Positions 26,146 through 33,810 of a DNA stretch of 46,814 bases are shown here, one piece after another. The notes beneath the pieces were generated by a model, which was not told the DNA's origin, made no database searches, and worked only from the letters and a program-made list of their open reading frames with translations. Source of the DNA: Saprospiraceae bacterium (GTDB lineage: Bacteria; Bacteroidota; Bacteroidia; Chitinophagales; Saprospiraceae); contig JANTGI010000008.1 in NCBI GenBank assembly GCA_024762995.1, forward strand, positions 1-46,814. The letters are read 5' to 3'. The translations under genes were made by a program, and so were the position numbers. Position 1 is the first letter of the stretch. Every line of letters begins with the position of its first letter.

Positions 26146-27261
26146 CTACCCATGTGTCATTACCGGCATCACCAACATCATGATTTCTACTTCAGAGTTA
26201 TCTTGATCCGGGTAGAGTAATCCCGCTTTGTTAGGAGAAGATAATTCCAAGCGTACATTCTCCGAGTGCAAGGCATTCAGCATCTCAATCATAAACTTGG
26301 CATTAAAAGAAATGGTCATGGGCTCTCCTTCATATTGGCAAGTCAACTGCTCTGTTGCTTCATTAGAAAAGTCTAAATCCTGTGCGGACACCGTTAAACT
26401 TCCATCAGAAATATTAAAACTCACTTGATTGGTGGTTTTATTGGCATAGATGGCAATCCGCTTCAAAGAACCCAAAATATCGGTTCGGGAGATGGTCAAA
26501 ATATTGTTGTTGTTTTGCGGAATGACCGCCGTGTAATCCGGAAATTTTTGGTCGATAAGGCGACAAGAAATTTCTGTATTACCAAAACTAAAGAAAGCAT
26601 TTTTGCGGTCAAAAGACAAGGAGACAGAATCATCGTTGCCCATCGCTCCTTTTAAGAGAGAAAGGCCTTTTTTGGGTACGATGAACGAAGCAACCACATT
26701 TGTGGGTATATTTTTCATCTCATACTTCACCAGTTTATGTGCGTCAGTAGCAACGACTGTTATGTCATTCATGTCCACTGCAAAATAAACACCGGTCATC
26801 GCCATTCTCATCTCATCCGTTGTGGTGGCAAATATGGTGGTGCTGATGGCTTCTTTAAGCTTCGAACCTTCTATCGAAATATTGTGCTCTTCAGGAGGTG
26901 CAGGCATTTCGGGAAAATCTTCACCGCTTTCACCGGCCAAGCGATATTTACCGTAAGAGGACGTAATTTCAATCGCTTTGGTATCCATACTTACGTTAAA
27001 AGTTAAAGGTTGCTCCGGAAAAGACTTTAGAGTTTCCAGCAAAATTTTACCGGGAATCGCAATACTGCCGCTTTCATCAGAACGCACATCCATAACAGAC
27101 TTGATGGTTGTATCCAAATCGGACGCAGTAATTGTCAAAGTATTGCCTTTTATATCAAAAAGGAAATCTTCCAAAACAGGAATTACAGGATTGGAAGGAA
27201 TGGCCCCGCTGATAATTTGCAGGTTCTTTAATAGTTCTCCGGATGAAATACTGAAGCGCAT
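26146..27261 (-). CDS. dnaN: DNA polymerase III sliding clamp (beta subunit)
   Basis: 371 residues. Start MRFSISSGELLKNLQIISGAIPSNP and the three repeated clamp domains are typical, ending in VMPVMTHG. It forms the ring that holds polymerase III on DNA. A TATTTTTG box (27285-27292) lies 23 bases upstream. dnaA and gyrB are not adjacent, so this is not the origin-linked dnaN arrangement of many bacteria. Confidence 0.96.
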   Translation of the reverse strand: MRFSISSGELLKNLQIISGAIPSNPVIPVLEDFLFDIKGNTLTITASDLDTTIKSVMDVRSDESGSIAIPGKILLETLKSFPEQPLTFNVSMDTKAIEITSSYGKYRLAGESGEDFPEMPAPPEEHNISIEGSKLKEAISTTIFATTTDEMRMAMTGVYFAVDMNDITVVATDAHKLVKYEMKNIPTNVVASFIVPKKGLSLLKGAMGNDDSVSLSFDRKNAFFSFGNTEISCRLIDQKFPDYTAVIPQNNNNILTISRTDILGSLKRIAIYANKTTNQVSFNISDGSLTVSAQDLDFSNEATEQLTCQYEGEPMTISFNAKFMIEMLNALHSENVRLELSSPNKAGLLYPDQDNSEVEIMMLVMPVMTHG

Positions 27262-27284
27262 GTTTTACTTTTTTTGTTTCACGG

Positions 27285-27292
27285 CAAAAATA
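27285..27292 (-). promoter_or_regulatory. -7 promoter box TATTTTTG for dnaN
   Basis: Exact TAnnTTTG match on the minus strand, 23 bases before the dnaN ATG. No clear -33 element. Confidence 0.6.
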
Positions 27293-27477
27293 ATACGAAT
27301 TTTGCACAATAGGGTAATATTATGTTAGTTATTCATCTAACAAATGATGGTTTGCTAGGATTACCCCTAAATTTCACGCCAAAAGACACTAAATCGTTGA
27401 AAATCATGGTTTTTTAACAAAACAAAGAGAAAAAAAAGGCGTATATTATAAAATTACGTAATTTTTCATTTGTTTTG

Positions 27478-27820
27478 CAATTGGTTACCGGGTGGATTGG
27501 GCGTATGATATTTTTTGTACCGCATTTTTCCGAAAGGAGACCTACTAGCAGGATGAACAAAATTTGATTAGGTGGGATAATTATCGAAGGAAACCTGATT
27601 AAAACGATGAATGACCCGGTCCGTCTATAATTGCGACCAACGTGAGAAAACCGTACAAAAAGAACATTATTCCGAGCGGAATCCTGCCTCCCTACTCAGC
27701 CGATGACCGAGTCTATTTAGGGAAGTAAAACCCAAGGATACACTAATGAACTGTCTGCTTGTGCACCCCGGACTTAATCATCCGGGTGTATTGCTAACAC
27801 AAAAAATGAGATAAATATAA
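27478..27820 (+). ncRNA. candidate structured leader RNA upstream of mreB
   Basis: The 559-base gap 27262-27820 has an AT-rich first half with only the dnaN promoter, then this GC-richer stretch with no ORF. Visible stems: ATTCCG-AG-CGGAAT (27680s-27690s), TCCCTA/TAGGGA enclosing CTC/GAG (about 27692-27725), and CACCCCGGA-loop-TCCGGGTG (27764-27788). CCGGGTG also occurs at 27488-27494 and could pair with the same CACCCCGG. A possible -7 box TTCATTTG is at 27465-27472. It matches no RNA family I know. It may be a long regulated 5' leader of mreB or a separate small RNA. Confidence 0.35.
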
Positions 27821-28852
27821 ATGGGGCTTTTTAGTTTTTTTACCAAAGAATTGGCCATAGATTTGGGCACTGCAAACACCTTGATTATTCAGGAAGGTAA
27901 AGTTGTAGTGGATCAACCATCTATCGTTGCTATAGACCGCCGCACTAACCAAACCATTGCTGTCGGCAAACGAGCAATGATGATGCATGAGAAAACACAC
28001 GAAAACATAAAAACCATTCGTCCCCTAAAAGATGGGGTTATTGCCGACTTTCAGGCAGCGGAAAGCATGATCGAAGGGATGATCAAAATGGTTGGTAACA
28101 AAAGAAGCTTTTTCTCTAGCCTAAAAATGGTCATCTGCATACCTTCCGGCATTACGGAAGTAGAAAAAAGAGCCGTTTTTGACTCCGCCGACAATGTCAA
28201 CTCCAAAGAGACCTATCTAATCTATGAGCCCATGGCCGCTGCATTAGGTATAGGACTAGATGTCGAAGAGCCCGAAGGCAATATGATTATTGATATAGGC
28301 GGGGGGACTACAGAGATTGCGGTGATTGCCCTTTCGGGAATTGTCGCCGACCAGTCCATCCGCATTGCCGGGGATGAAATGACGGGAGATATTATTTCTT
28401 ACTTGAAGCAAGAACACAATATCCTAATCGGAGAAAGAACTGCAGAGAAGATAAAAATCAATGTCGGGGCCGCCATTACGGATTTGGAAAATCCTCCCGA
28501 AAAATATGCGGTCAATGGACGTGATTTGATGACAGGAATCCCTCGCCAGATATACACGACTCACTTAGAGATTGCGGAAGCGCTGGACAAATCCATCTCA
28601 AAAATTGAAGACGGAGTGCTCAAAGCCTTGGAAATGACTCCGCCGGAGTTGGCTTCTGATATTTTCAGACGTGGTTTATATTTGACCGGGGGCGGTGCCC
28701 TGCTACGTGGAATAGATAAACGGTTGAGTGCCAAAACAAAACTACCCGTTACTATCGTTGACGACCCGTTGCGTGCGGTAGTTCGGGGAACAGGCATTGC
28801 CCTAAAAAATATTGACAAATACACCTTCTTGATTGATCGAAAGAGTGTCTAA
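27821..28852 (+). CDS. mreB: rod shape-determining actin MreB
   Basis: 343 residues. The phosphate-1 loop DLGTANT follows FTKELAID at the start, and the phosphate-2 loop IDIGGGTTEIAVI and adenosine motif GGGALLRGID are present. MreB forms membrane-bound filaments that steer the elongasome. It heads the mreBCD-PBP2 cluster. The 79-base gap before mreC contains a perfect hairpin at 28884-28901. Confidence 0.96.
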   Translation: MGLFSFFTKELAIDLGTANTLIIQEGKVVVDQPSIVAIDRRTNQTIAVGKRAMMMHEKTHENIKTIRPLKDGVIADFQAAESMIEGMIKMVGNKRSFFSSLKMVICIPSGITEVEKRAVFDSADNVNSKETYLIYEPMAAALGIGLDVEEPEGNMIIDIGGGTTEIAVIALSGIVADQSIRIAGDEMTGDIISYLKQEHNILIGERTAEKIKINVGAAITDLENPPEKYAVNGRDLMTGIPRQIYTTHLEIAEALDKSISKIEDGVLKALEMTPPELASDIFRRGLYLTGGGALLRGIDKRLSAKTKLPVTIVDDPLRAVVRGTGIALKNIDKYTFLIDRKSV

Positions 28853-28883
28853 GAATTATCATCAGAATAAATTGTGCAATTAT

Positions 28884-28901
28884 TTAGGGCATGTGCCCTA
28901 A
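28884..28901 (+). promoter_or_regulatory. hairpin between mreB and mreC
   Basis: TTAGGGCA-TG-TGCCCTAA, eight perfectly paired bases, 32 bases after the mreB stop and 30 before mreC. There is no following T-run, so it is not a classical terminator. It may be an RNA processing or stability site that sets MreB to MreC ratios. Confidence 0.45.
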
Positions 28902-28931
28902 GTACTTGTCACTACACTAACCTACTCATCT

Positions 28932-29786
28932 ATGCGCACCTTAATTCTGCTGTTACTAAAAAGGAGTAGTTTACTTCTTTTCCTTGTGATGGAGTTGATT
29001 TGTGCCGTATTGGTCATCAACTACAACAAAAAACAGAAGGATATATTTATTGCGTCTTCCAATTTCTTTGCAGGAAAATTTTATAGTCAAGTCAATGCGG
29101 TGCAAGGATATTTTTATCTTAACGCCATTGCGGATAGCTTGTCGAATGAAAACAAAATGCTGCGCGACCAATTAGCTTCTTCCCGATACATCAATATTGC
29201 CGAGCAAGATACCTTTGTCAGGGTGCGCGTAGATAGCTTGGGTGGTGATTCTATATTAGTACAATTTGTTTACACTGATGCGGAAGTAATCAATAATTCA
29301 GTCGCTTCCGCAAATAACTTTTTTACCATCAATAGGGGATCATTGCATGGAATAAAAAAAAGCATGGGCGTCGTCTCGGCGCATGGAGCGGTGGGCATTG
29401 TCTCCAGTGTCTCTCCCCATTTTTCTACCGTTAGGTCTTTATTGAACCGAGACATCAAAGTGAGTGGGAATGTGCTGGTAGAAGGCAAAGCTTTTTTTGG
29501 CTCTTTATCTTGGCAAAATCACGATTACCGTTTTTTAGATATGGATTTTGTTCCCAAATCCACAAAAATTGCCATTGGAGATTCAGTCGTAACAAATGGC
29601 TTTTCTTCCGTTTTCCCGCAAGGGTATCTCATCGGCAAGATAGACACCTTCTATGTACCACCGGGTAGCGGATATTATAAGATAAAAGTCAAATTGGCAG
29701 AAGACATGACCTCTTTGCGAAGAGTCTATGTAGCCAATAATTTATTGAAAGACGAGCAAAAAAACCTGGAAGAAGCCAATGAATAA
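28932..29786 (+). CDS. mreC: rod shape-determining protein MreC
   Basis: 284 residues. One N-terminal transmembrane helix (residues 8-27), a coiled coil (about 55-80, SLSNENKMLRDQLASSR) and two beta-barrel subdomains (NRGSLHGIKKSMGVVSAHGAVGIV). It links MreB filaments to PBP2 in the periplasm. Its stop overlaps the mreD start by 8 bases (ATGAATAA). Confidence 0.94.
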   Translation: MRTLILLLLKRSSLLLFLVMELICAVLVINYNKKQKDIFIASSNFFAGKFYSQVNAVQGYFYLNAIADSLSNENKMLRDQLASSRYINIAEQDTFVRVRVDSLGGDSILVQFVYTDAEVINNSVASANNFFTINRGSLHGIKKSMGVVSAHGAVGIVSSVSPHFSTVRSLLNRDIKVSGNVLVEGKAFFGSLSWQNHDYRFLDMDFVPKSTKIAIGDSVVTNGFSSVFPQGYLIGKIDTFYVPPGSGYYKIKVKLAEDMTSLRRVYVANNLLKDEQKNLEEANE

Positions 29787-30297
29787 TCAACTACAGTCCA
29801 GTATTTTTCGATTTATATTCGTGGTCATCATCCAGTTATTGATACTCAAGCAGATTCCTATTGAGTTAGCCAACTTTCGGTTGCTTATTTTTCTTTACCC
29901 CTTGTTTATTATTTTAATGCCAACCCAAAGCCCCAAGCAATTATTGATATTTTTGGGGTTTTTGATAGGGATTATTTTAGATGTTTTTTATGATTCGCCG
30001 GGAGTTCATGCGGGTGCGGCGGTATTTACCGGATATATTCGAGATTTTTCGTTGCGGTTGTTTGGGGTCGATTTAGACAAGGCGAAGTCGTTTACTCCGT
30101 CTATCGCCCAAATTGGCTTGGGTAAGTTTGCGCAAGTAGCGGCCTTCATTTTATTTTTTCATATTTTTGTATATTATATCTTTGACGTCTTTACTTTCGT
30201 TTACTTAGGAGAAATATTAATCAAAACGGTAGGAAGTTTTATTGTTTCTTATCCGTTAGTACTAGCGTATGCTTTGATTTTTAACTCAAAAAAATGA
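29779..30297 (+). CDS. mreD: rod shape-determining protein MreD
   Basis: 172 residues, five or so transmembrane helices, with the family segment GFLIGIILDVFYDSPGVHAGAAV. The position between mreC and PBP2 supports the call, since MreD is poorly conserved in sequence. The start overlaps mreC by 8 bases; the stop overlaps PBP2 by 4 (ATGA). Confidence 0.92.
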   Translation: MNNQLQSSIFRFIFVVIIQLLILKQIPIELANFRLLIFLYPLFIILMPTQSPKQLLIFLGFLIGIILDVFYDSPGVHAGAAVFTGYIRDFSLRLFGVDLDKAKSFTPSIAQIGLGKFAQVAAFILFFHIFVYYIFDVFTFVYLGEILIKTVGSFIVSYPLVLAYALIFNSKK

Positions 30298-32162
30298 AGA
30301 AAGGAGCTAACGACAGAAAAAGATTGCTTGCGATTCAGGTGGTGATGACCATAGGGGCTTTTGTCCTAATAGCAAAAGCTACTTCTTTGCAGCTTATCAA
30401 TAATGCTTTCCGCTCTCGTGCGCAAGCTATTGCCATTGACAAAACGACTACGTATCCTTCTCGAGGCATTCTGCTGGACAGGAATGGCAAGCTGATGATT
30501 TCTAACAATCCGATGTACGACCTGATGGTCACTTATAAGTTAGTGAATCCGCATATGGACACCGCTAAATTTTGTGAATTACTAGATATAGACAAATCCA
30601 CTTTCGTTAAAAACATGAATAAAGATTGGAAGGATGTTCGGTTTTCAAAATCCGTCCCTTTTGTCTTTCTCAAAAAATTGTCTGTACCCACTTTCGCCAA
30701 ATTACAAGAACACTTACATGAATACCCGGGCTTCTTTCCGGTACTCAGAAATATTCGGGGCTATCCGGTACATGCCGGCGCCCACCTTTTGGGTTACATC
30801 TCTGAAGTAAGCCCTAAAGACATCGAAAAAGGAAATGGAATTTATAGCCCGGGAGACTATATTGGAGCCATCGGTCTGGAAAAACAATACGAGAAGTACC
30901 TGCGCGGCAAAAAGGGTTACAAGTATCAGCTAAAAGACAATTTAGGAAGGATTGTTGGCTCCTTTAAAGACGGTGCCCAAGATGTTGATCCGGTATCGGG
31001 GTCAGACCTAAAGACATCCATTGATATAGACCTTCAGGCTTACGCCGAATGGCTCATGGCCGGTAAGGTAGGCAGTGTGGTGGCCATAGAGCCTAAATCT
31101 GGAGAGATTCTTTCTATGGTCAGTACCCCCACGTATGATCCCAACCTATTAATCATCACACGGGAGCGAGGTAAAACCTTATCAAAACTTCTAAAAGATC
31201 CCCAATTACCATTTTTTGACCGCTCCATTATGGCCGAATATCCTCCCGGTTCTGTATTCAAAACCGTGGTCTCACTTATCGGTCTAAATGAGGGAGTCAT
31301 CAAACGAAATACCGGCTTTGTGTGTAATCATGGCTATTTTTACGCCGGACACCTTTACGGCTGTCACGGTCATCGTCCGGTACATTCTGTGGATTATGCG
31401 GTGCAAATCTCCTGCAATAGCTACTTTTTCCAGACGCTCCGAAAAATTGTTGATCAATATGGCTTTTACAACCCTGACAAAGGCTTAGACCGTTTTGTAC
31501 ACGATGTCACTAAGTTTGGGCTGGGGCACAAGCTGGGTATTGACTTTCCCAACGAAAAATCCGGTAATATACCGACCACCGCTTATTATGACAAAATATA
31601 CCCTAAGAAGCTAGGTGGATGGAAATCTCCAGCCATCATGTCTATTGGTATAGGTCAAGGAGAAATCCAACTAACCACCCTACAAATTGCCAATTTGGCG
31701 GCTATAATGGCCAATCGGGGTTATTTTTACACACCCCATTTAGTTACGGAGATTTCGGATGGCACCCCGATAGATAGTATTTATTCCGTCAAGAGATCCG
31801 TCGATATTGACCGCCAATACTTTGAGCCGGTCATTCATGGTATGCAGATGGCCGTAGAAGCCGGTACCGCCCCACTGGCTAGAATACCCGGCGTAACTAT
31901 CTGTGGAAAAACTGGAACCGTTCAAAATGCCCACAAAAAGGATCACTCCGTATTTTTTGCATTCGCCCCCAAAGATGACCCTAAGATTGCCATTGCGGTA
32001 TTTGTAGAAAATGCCGGCTGGGGGGGTTCTTATGCAGCGCCTATTGCCAGTCTCGTTGCCGAAAAATATATTAAAGGGGAAATTGATCCATCCCGAAAGG
32101 CCTTGGAAACAAGAATGCACGAAACTGTAATCAATACCATTGAAAAGAAAGATGAAAAATAA
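30294..32162 (+). CDS. mrdA: penicillin-binding protein 2, elongation transpeptidase
   Basis: 622 residues. An N-terminal membrane anchor (about 14-32), a pedestal domain with RGILLDRNG, and a transpeptidase domain with catalytic Ser320 (SVFK), SCN (373-375) and KTGT (539-542). It cross-links peptidoglycan during side-wall growth. In many rod-shaped Bacteroidota rodA follows PBP2; here folA follows instead, with an 11-base overlap. Confidence 0.95.
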   Translation: MKKGANDRKRLLAIQVVMTIGAFVLIAKATSLQLINNAFRSRAQAIAIDKTTTYPSRGILLDRNGKLMISNNPMYDLMVTYKLVNPHMDTAKFCELLDIDKSTFVKNMNKDWKDVRFSKSVPFVFLKKLSVPTFAKLQEHLHEYPGFFPVLRNIRGYPVHAGAHLLGYISEVSPKDIEKGNGIYSPGDYIGAIGLEKQYEKYLRGKKGYKYQLKDNLGRIVGSFKDGAQDVDPVSGSDLKTSIDIDLQAYAEWLMAGKVGSVVAIEPKSGEILSMVSTPTYDPNLLIITRERGKTLSKLLKDPQLPFFDRSIMAEYPPGSVFKTVVSLIGLNEGVIKRNTGFVCNHGYFYAGHLYGCHGHRPVHSVDYAVQISCNSYFFQTLRKIVDQYGFYNPDKGLDRFVHDVTKFGLGHKLGIDFPNEKSGNIPTTAYYDKIYPKKLGGWKSPAIMSIGIGQGEIQLTTLQIANLAAIMANRGYFYTPHLVTEISDGTPIDSIYSVKRSVDIDRQYFEPVIHGMQMAVEAGTAPLARIPGVTICGKTGTVQNAHKKDHSVFFAFAPKDDPKIAIAVFVENAGWGGSYAAPIASLVAEKYIKGEIDPSRKALETRMHETVINTIEKKDEK

Positions 32163-32694
32163 TGAAGTGACCATTTCTGCCATATTCGCAGTCGCAGAAA
32201 ATGGGGTCATCGGGCGACACAATGAAATCCCTTGGTACCTGCCGGCCGATTTTAAGTATTTTAAGCAGATGACCGTGGGCAGTCCTATTATTATGGGACG
32301 TAAGACTTTTGACTCCATTGGAAGGCCTTTACCCAAACGGCATAATATCATCATCTCCAATAATCGATCTCTGAGTATTGCCGGTTGTAGTGTCGTCCAC
32401 AGCTTAGAGCAGGCGATTGGTTTGGCGAAAGCAGAAAACCCGAAAGAAATTTTTATTGCGGGAGGAGCGACCTTGTATGTGGCGGCTATGGAATATTTGG
32501 ACCGAATTTATCGAACGATTGTGCATATCTCGCCGATAGGAGATGCTTTTTTTTCCATCTCGAATGAGTCGGACTGGGCGATACTCTCTTCTAATTATCA
32601 CCCGGCCGATAATAAAAATCTAGTCCCTTTCAGCTTTCAAGTATTGGAGCGCAAGAAAAGATCTAACAAGGGCAAGGAAATAATTGCCGGCTAA
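32152..32694 (+). CDS. folA: dihydrofolate reductase
   Basis: 180 residues. Start MKNNEVTISAIFAVAENGVIG with the GVIGRHNEIPW substrate loop, and MGRKTFDSIGRPLP for NADPH. I prefer the ATG at 32152 over the TTG at 32140. It overlaps the PBP2 stop by 11 bases (ATGAAAAATAA), so it is translationally coupled to the elongasome operon. It reduces dihydrofolate to tetrahydrofolate. Confidence 0.94.
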   Translation: MKNNEVTISAIFAVAENGVIGRHNEIPWYLPADFKYFKQMTVGSPIIMGRKTFDSIGRPLPKRHNIIISNNRSLSIAGCSVVHSLEQAIGLAKAENPKEIFIAGGATLYVAAMEYLDRIYRTIVHISPIGDAFFSISNESDWAILSSNYHPADNKNLVPFSFQVLERKKRSNKGKEIIAG

Positions 32695-32718
32695 GAAACA
32701 GTCAAAATAAACAAAACA

Positions 32719-33321
32719 ATGGCTCCTGAGTTGCTCATTATATTTACAAAAAATCCGGTATTGGGTCGGGTGAAAACGCGGTTAGCGAAGACCATTGGCG
32801 CCGAACCCGCACTAAAAATATTTAAAAAACTTTTAGCGCAAGCGGCGAAAACGGCGCTATCTTGGTCCGGTGATGTGTGGGTATTTTATGCGGATTTTCT
32901 TCCGAAAAAAGATTTATGGTCTCCGGTCGCCGACAAAGTATTTTTGCAACAGGGAGAAGACTTGGGGGAACGAATGAAATATGCCTTTGAGCAAGGTTTC
33001 AAAGGCTATAAAAAAGTAGTACTAATAGGTACCGATATTCCTTCTATTTCCAAGGAAGTAATCGAAGAAGCATTTAGAAAACTGGAGCAGAAGGATATGG
33101 TTTTAGGGCCAACTTATGACGGAGGCTATTACTTGATAGGCATGAATGCACCCAATTATTATGTTTTTGAAAAAATGGCTTGGAGTACGCCTACTGTTTT
33201 GGAAGAAACAATAGACAAGATTCATGAACAGGAGCAAGACTTCTCACTGACACCGCGCTTGGTTGATGTAGATAACGAATCGGATTTAGTGGGATTCGAA
33301 TGGTTGCTCCAAGATGAGTAG
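32719..33321 (+). CDS. TIGR04282/DUF2064 glycosyltransferase-like protein
   Basis: 200 residues with the DUF2064 pattern: IIFTKNPVLGRVKTRLAKTIG at the start, LIGTDIPSIS in the middle and GPTYDGGYYLIGM near the end. The family is GT-A-like and often annotated as arsenosugar biosynthesis glycosyltransferase; no ars genes are nearby, so the substrate is open. It starts 24 bases after folA and may end the operon. Confidence 0.85.
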   Translation: MAPELLIIFTKNPVLGRVKTRLAKTIGAEPALKIFKKLLAQAAKTALSWSGDVWVFYADFLPKKDLWSPVADKVFLQQGEDLGERMKYAFEQGFKGYKKVVLIGTDIPSISKEVIEEAFRKLEQKDMVLGPTYDGGYYLIGMNAPNYYVFEKMAWSTPTVLEETIDKIHEQEQDFSLTPRLVDVDNESDLVGFEWLLQDE

Positions 33322-33511
33322 TTCTCTCGAAAGGAAATACCTGACTTTCGTCAAAAAAAAAAGACATATTTTTTATCTTTATTCATTCTTTATAAAAAAT
33401 TAACACCAAGCGTAATCAATGAAAAAACAAGTAGCTTTGAATTGTAATAATCTATATGTATAACGCAGTCATGTTAACCATCATTTAAAAGTGTTTGTGG
33501 TGGGCAATACC

Positions 33512-33543
33512 CTTGATTTTTAGTGCGTTTTACCCTATATTTG
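33512..33543 (+). promoter_or_regulatory. promoter CTTG-N20-TATATTTG
   Basis: CTTG (33512-33515) and an exact -7 box TATATTTG (33536-33543) are 20 bases apart, the usual spacing. It lies 76 bases before the small ORF at 33620 and is in the 489-base gap 33322-33810. Confidence 0.65.
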
Positions 33544-33619
33544 AACAGCAAAAAGTGTCCTTCTAACTCTTGCATTTTTTGTGTGAACACTATCCAAGAA
33601 ACTCAAAAACACTAGAACC

Positions 33620-33691
33620 ATGATCATCCTGGCAGCCCTCTTATTACTCATGCTTATTGCCTTAAAATACCAGCAATATACCGAGGCATAG
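33620..33691 (+). CDS. candidate 23-residue membrane peptide (KdpF-like in form)
   Basis: ATG ... TAG encodes MIILAALLLLMLIALKYQQY plus TEA. A single hydrophobic helix of about 14 residues ends in a charged, polar tail. It has its own promoter (TATATTTG at 33536) and a leader of about 70 nt. KdpF is a peptide of similar length and start (MIIL...), but no kdpA, kdpB or kdpC is near. It may be an unannotated small membrane protein or a chance ORF. Confidence 0.35.
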   Translation: MIILAALLLLMLIALKYQQYTEA

Positions 33692-33723
33692 GTCTTCACA
33701 TCGGGAACTATATTCGACCATAA

Positions 33724-33755
33724 TTTGGTTGTTTCGCAGAATTGACATACCTTCG
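33724..33755 (+). promoter_or_regulatory. putative recJ promoter TTTG-N20-TACCTTCG
   Basis: TTTG (33724-33727) and TACCTTCG (33748-33755), 20 bases apart; the second departs from consensus only by C for T in the penultimate position. It supports transcription of recJ from about 33760. Confidence 0.5.
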
Positions 33756-33810
33756 ACGGTGGAATTGAATCGCAATGTCTATTTTGATGGCATTGCCTGT
33801 CATATCTGCT

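Noticed and set aside
27478-27820. Possible tmRNA, RNase P RNA, SRP RNA or TPP riboswitch before mreB
   Set aside because: No tag-peptide ORF and CCA end, no GAGGAAAGTCC-type P4 motif, no GGAAGCAGC loop, and AACCTGATTAAAAC has no accompanying CTGAGA. Kept only as an unassigned structured leader.
33324-33354. CGAAAG/CTTTCG hairpin after the DUF2064 gene as a terminator
   Set aside because: The hairpin is followed by a run of A, not T, on the coding strand.
33620-33691. Assignment of the small ORF as KdpF
   Set aside because: Similar size and start, but no kdpA, kdpB or kdpC follows, so the name is not justified.
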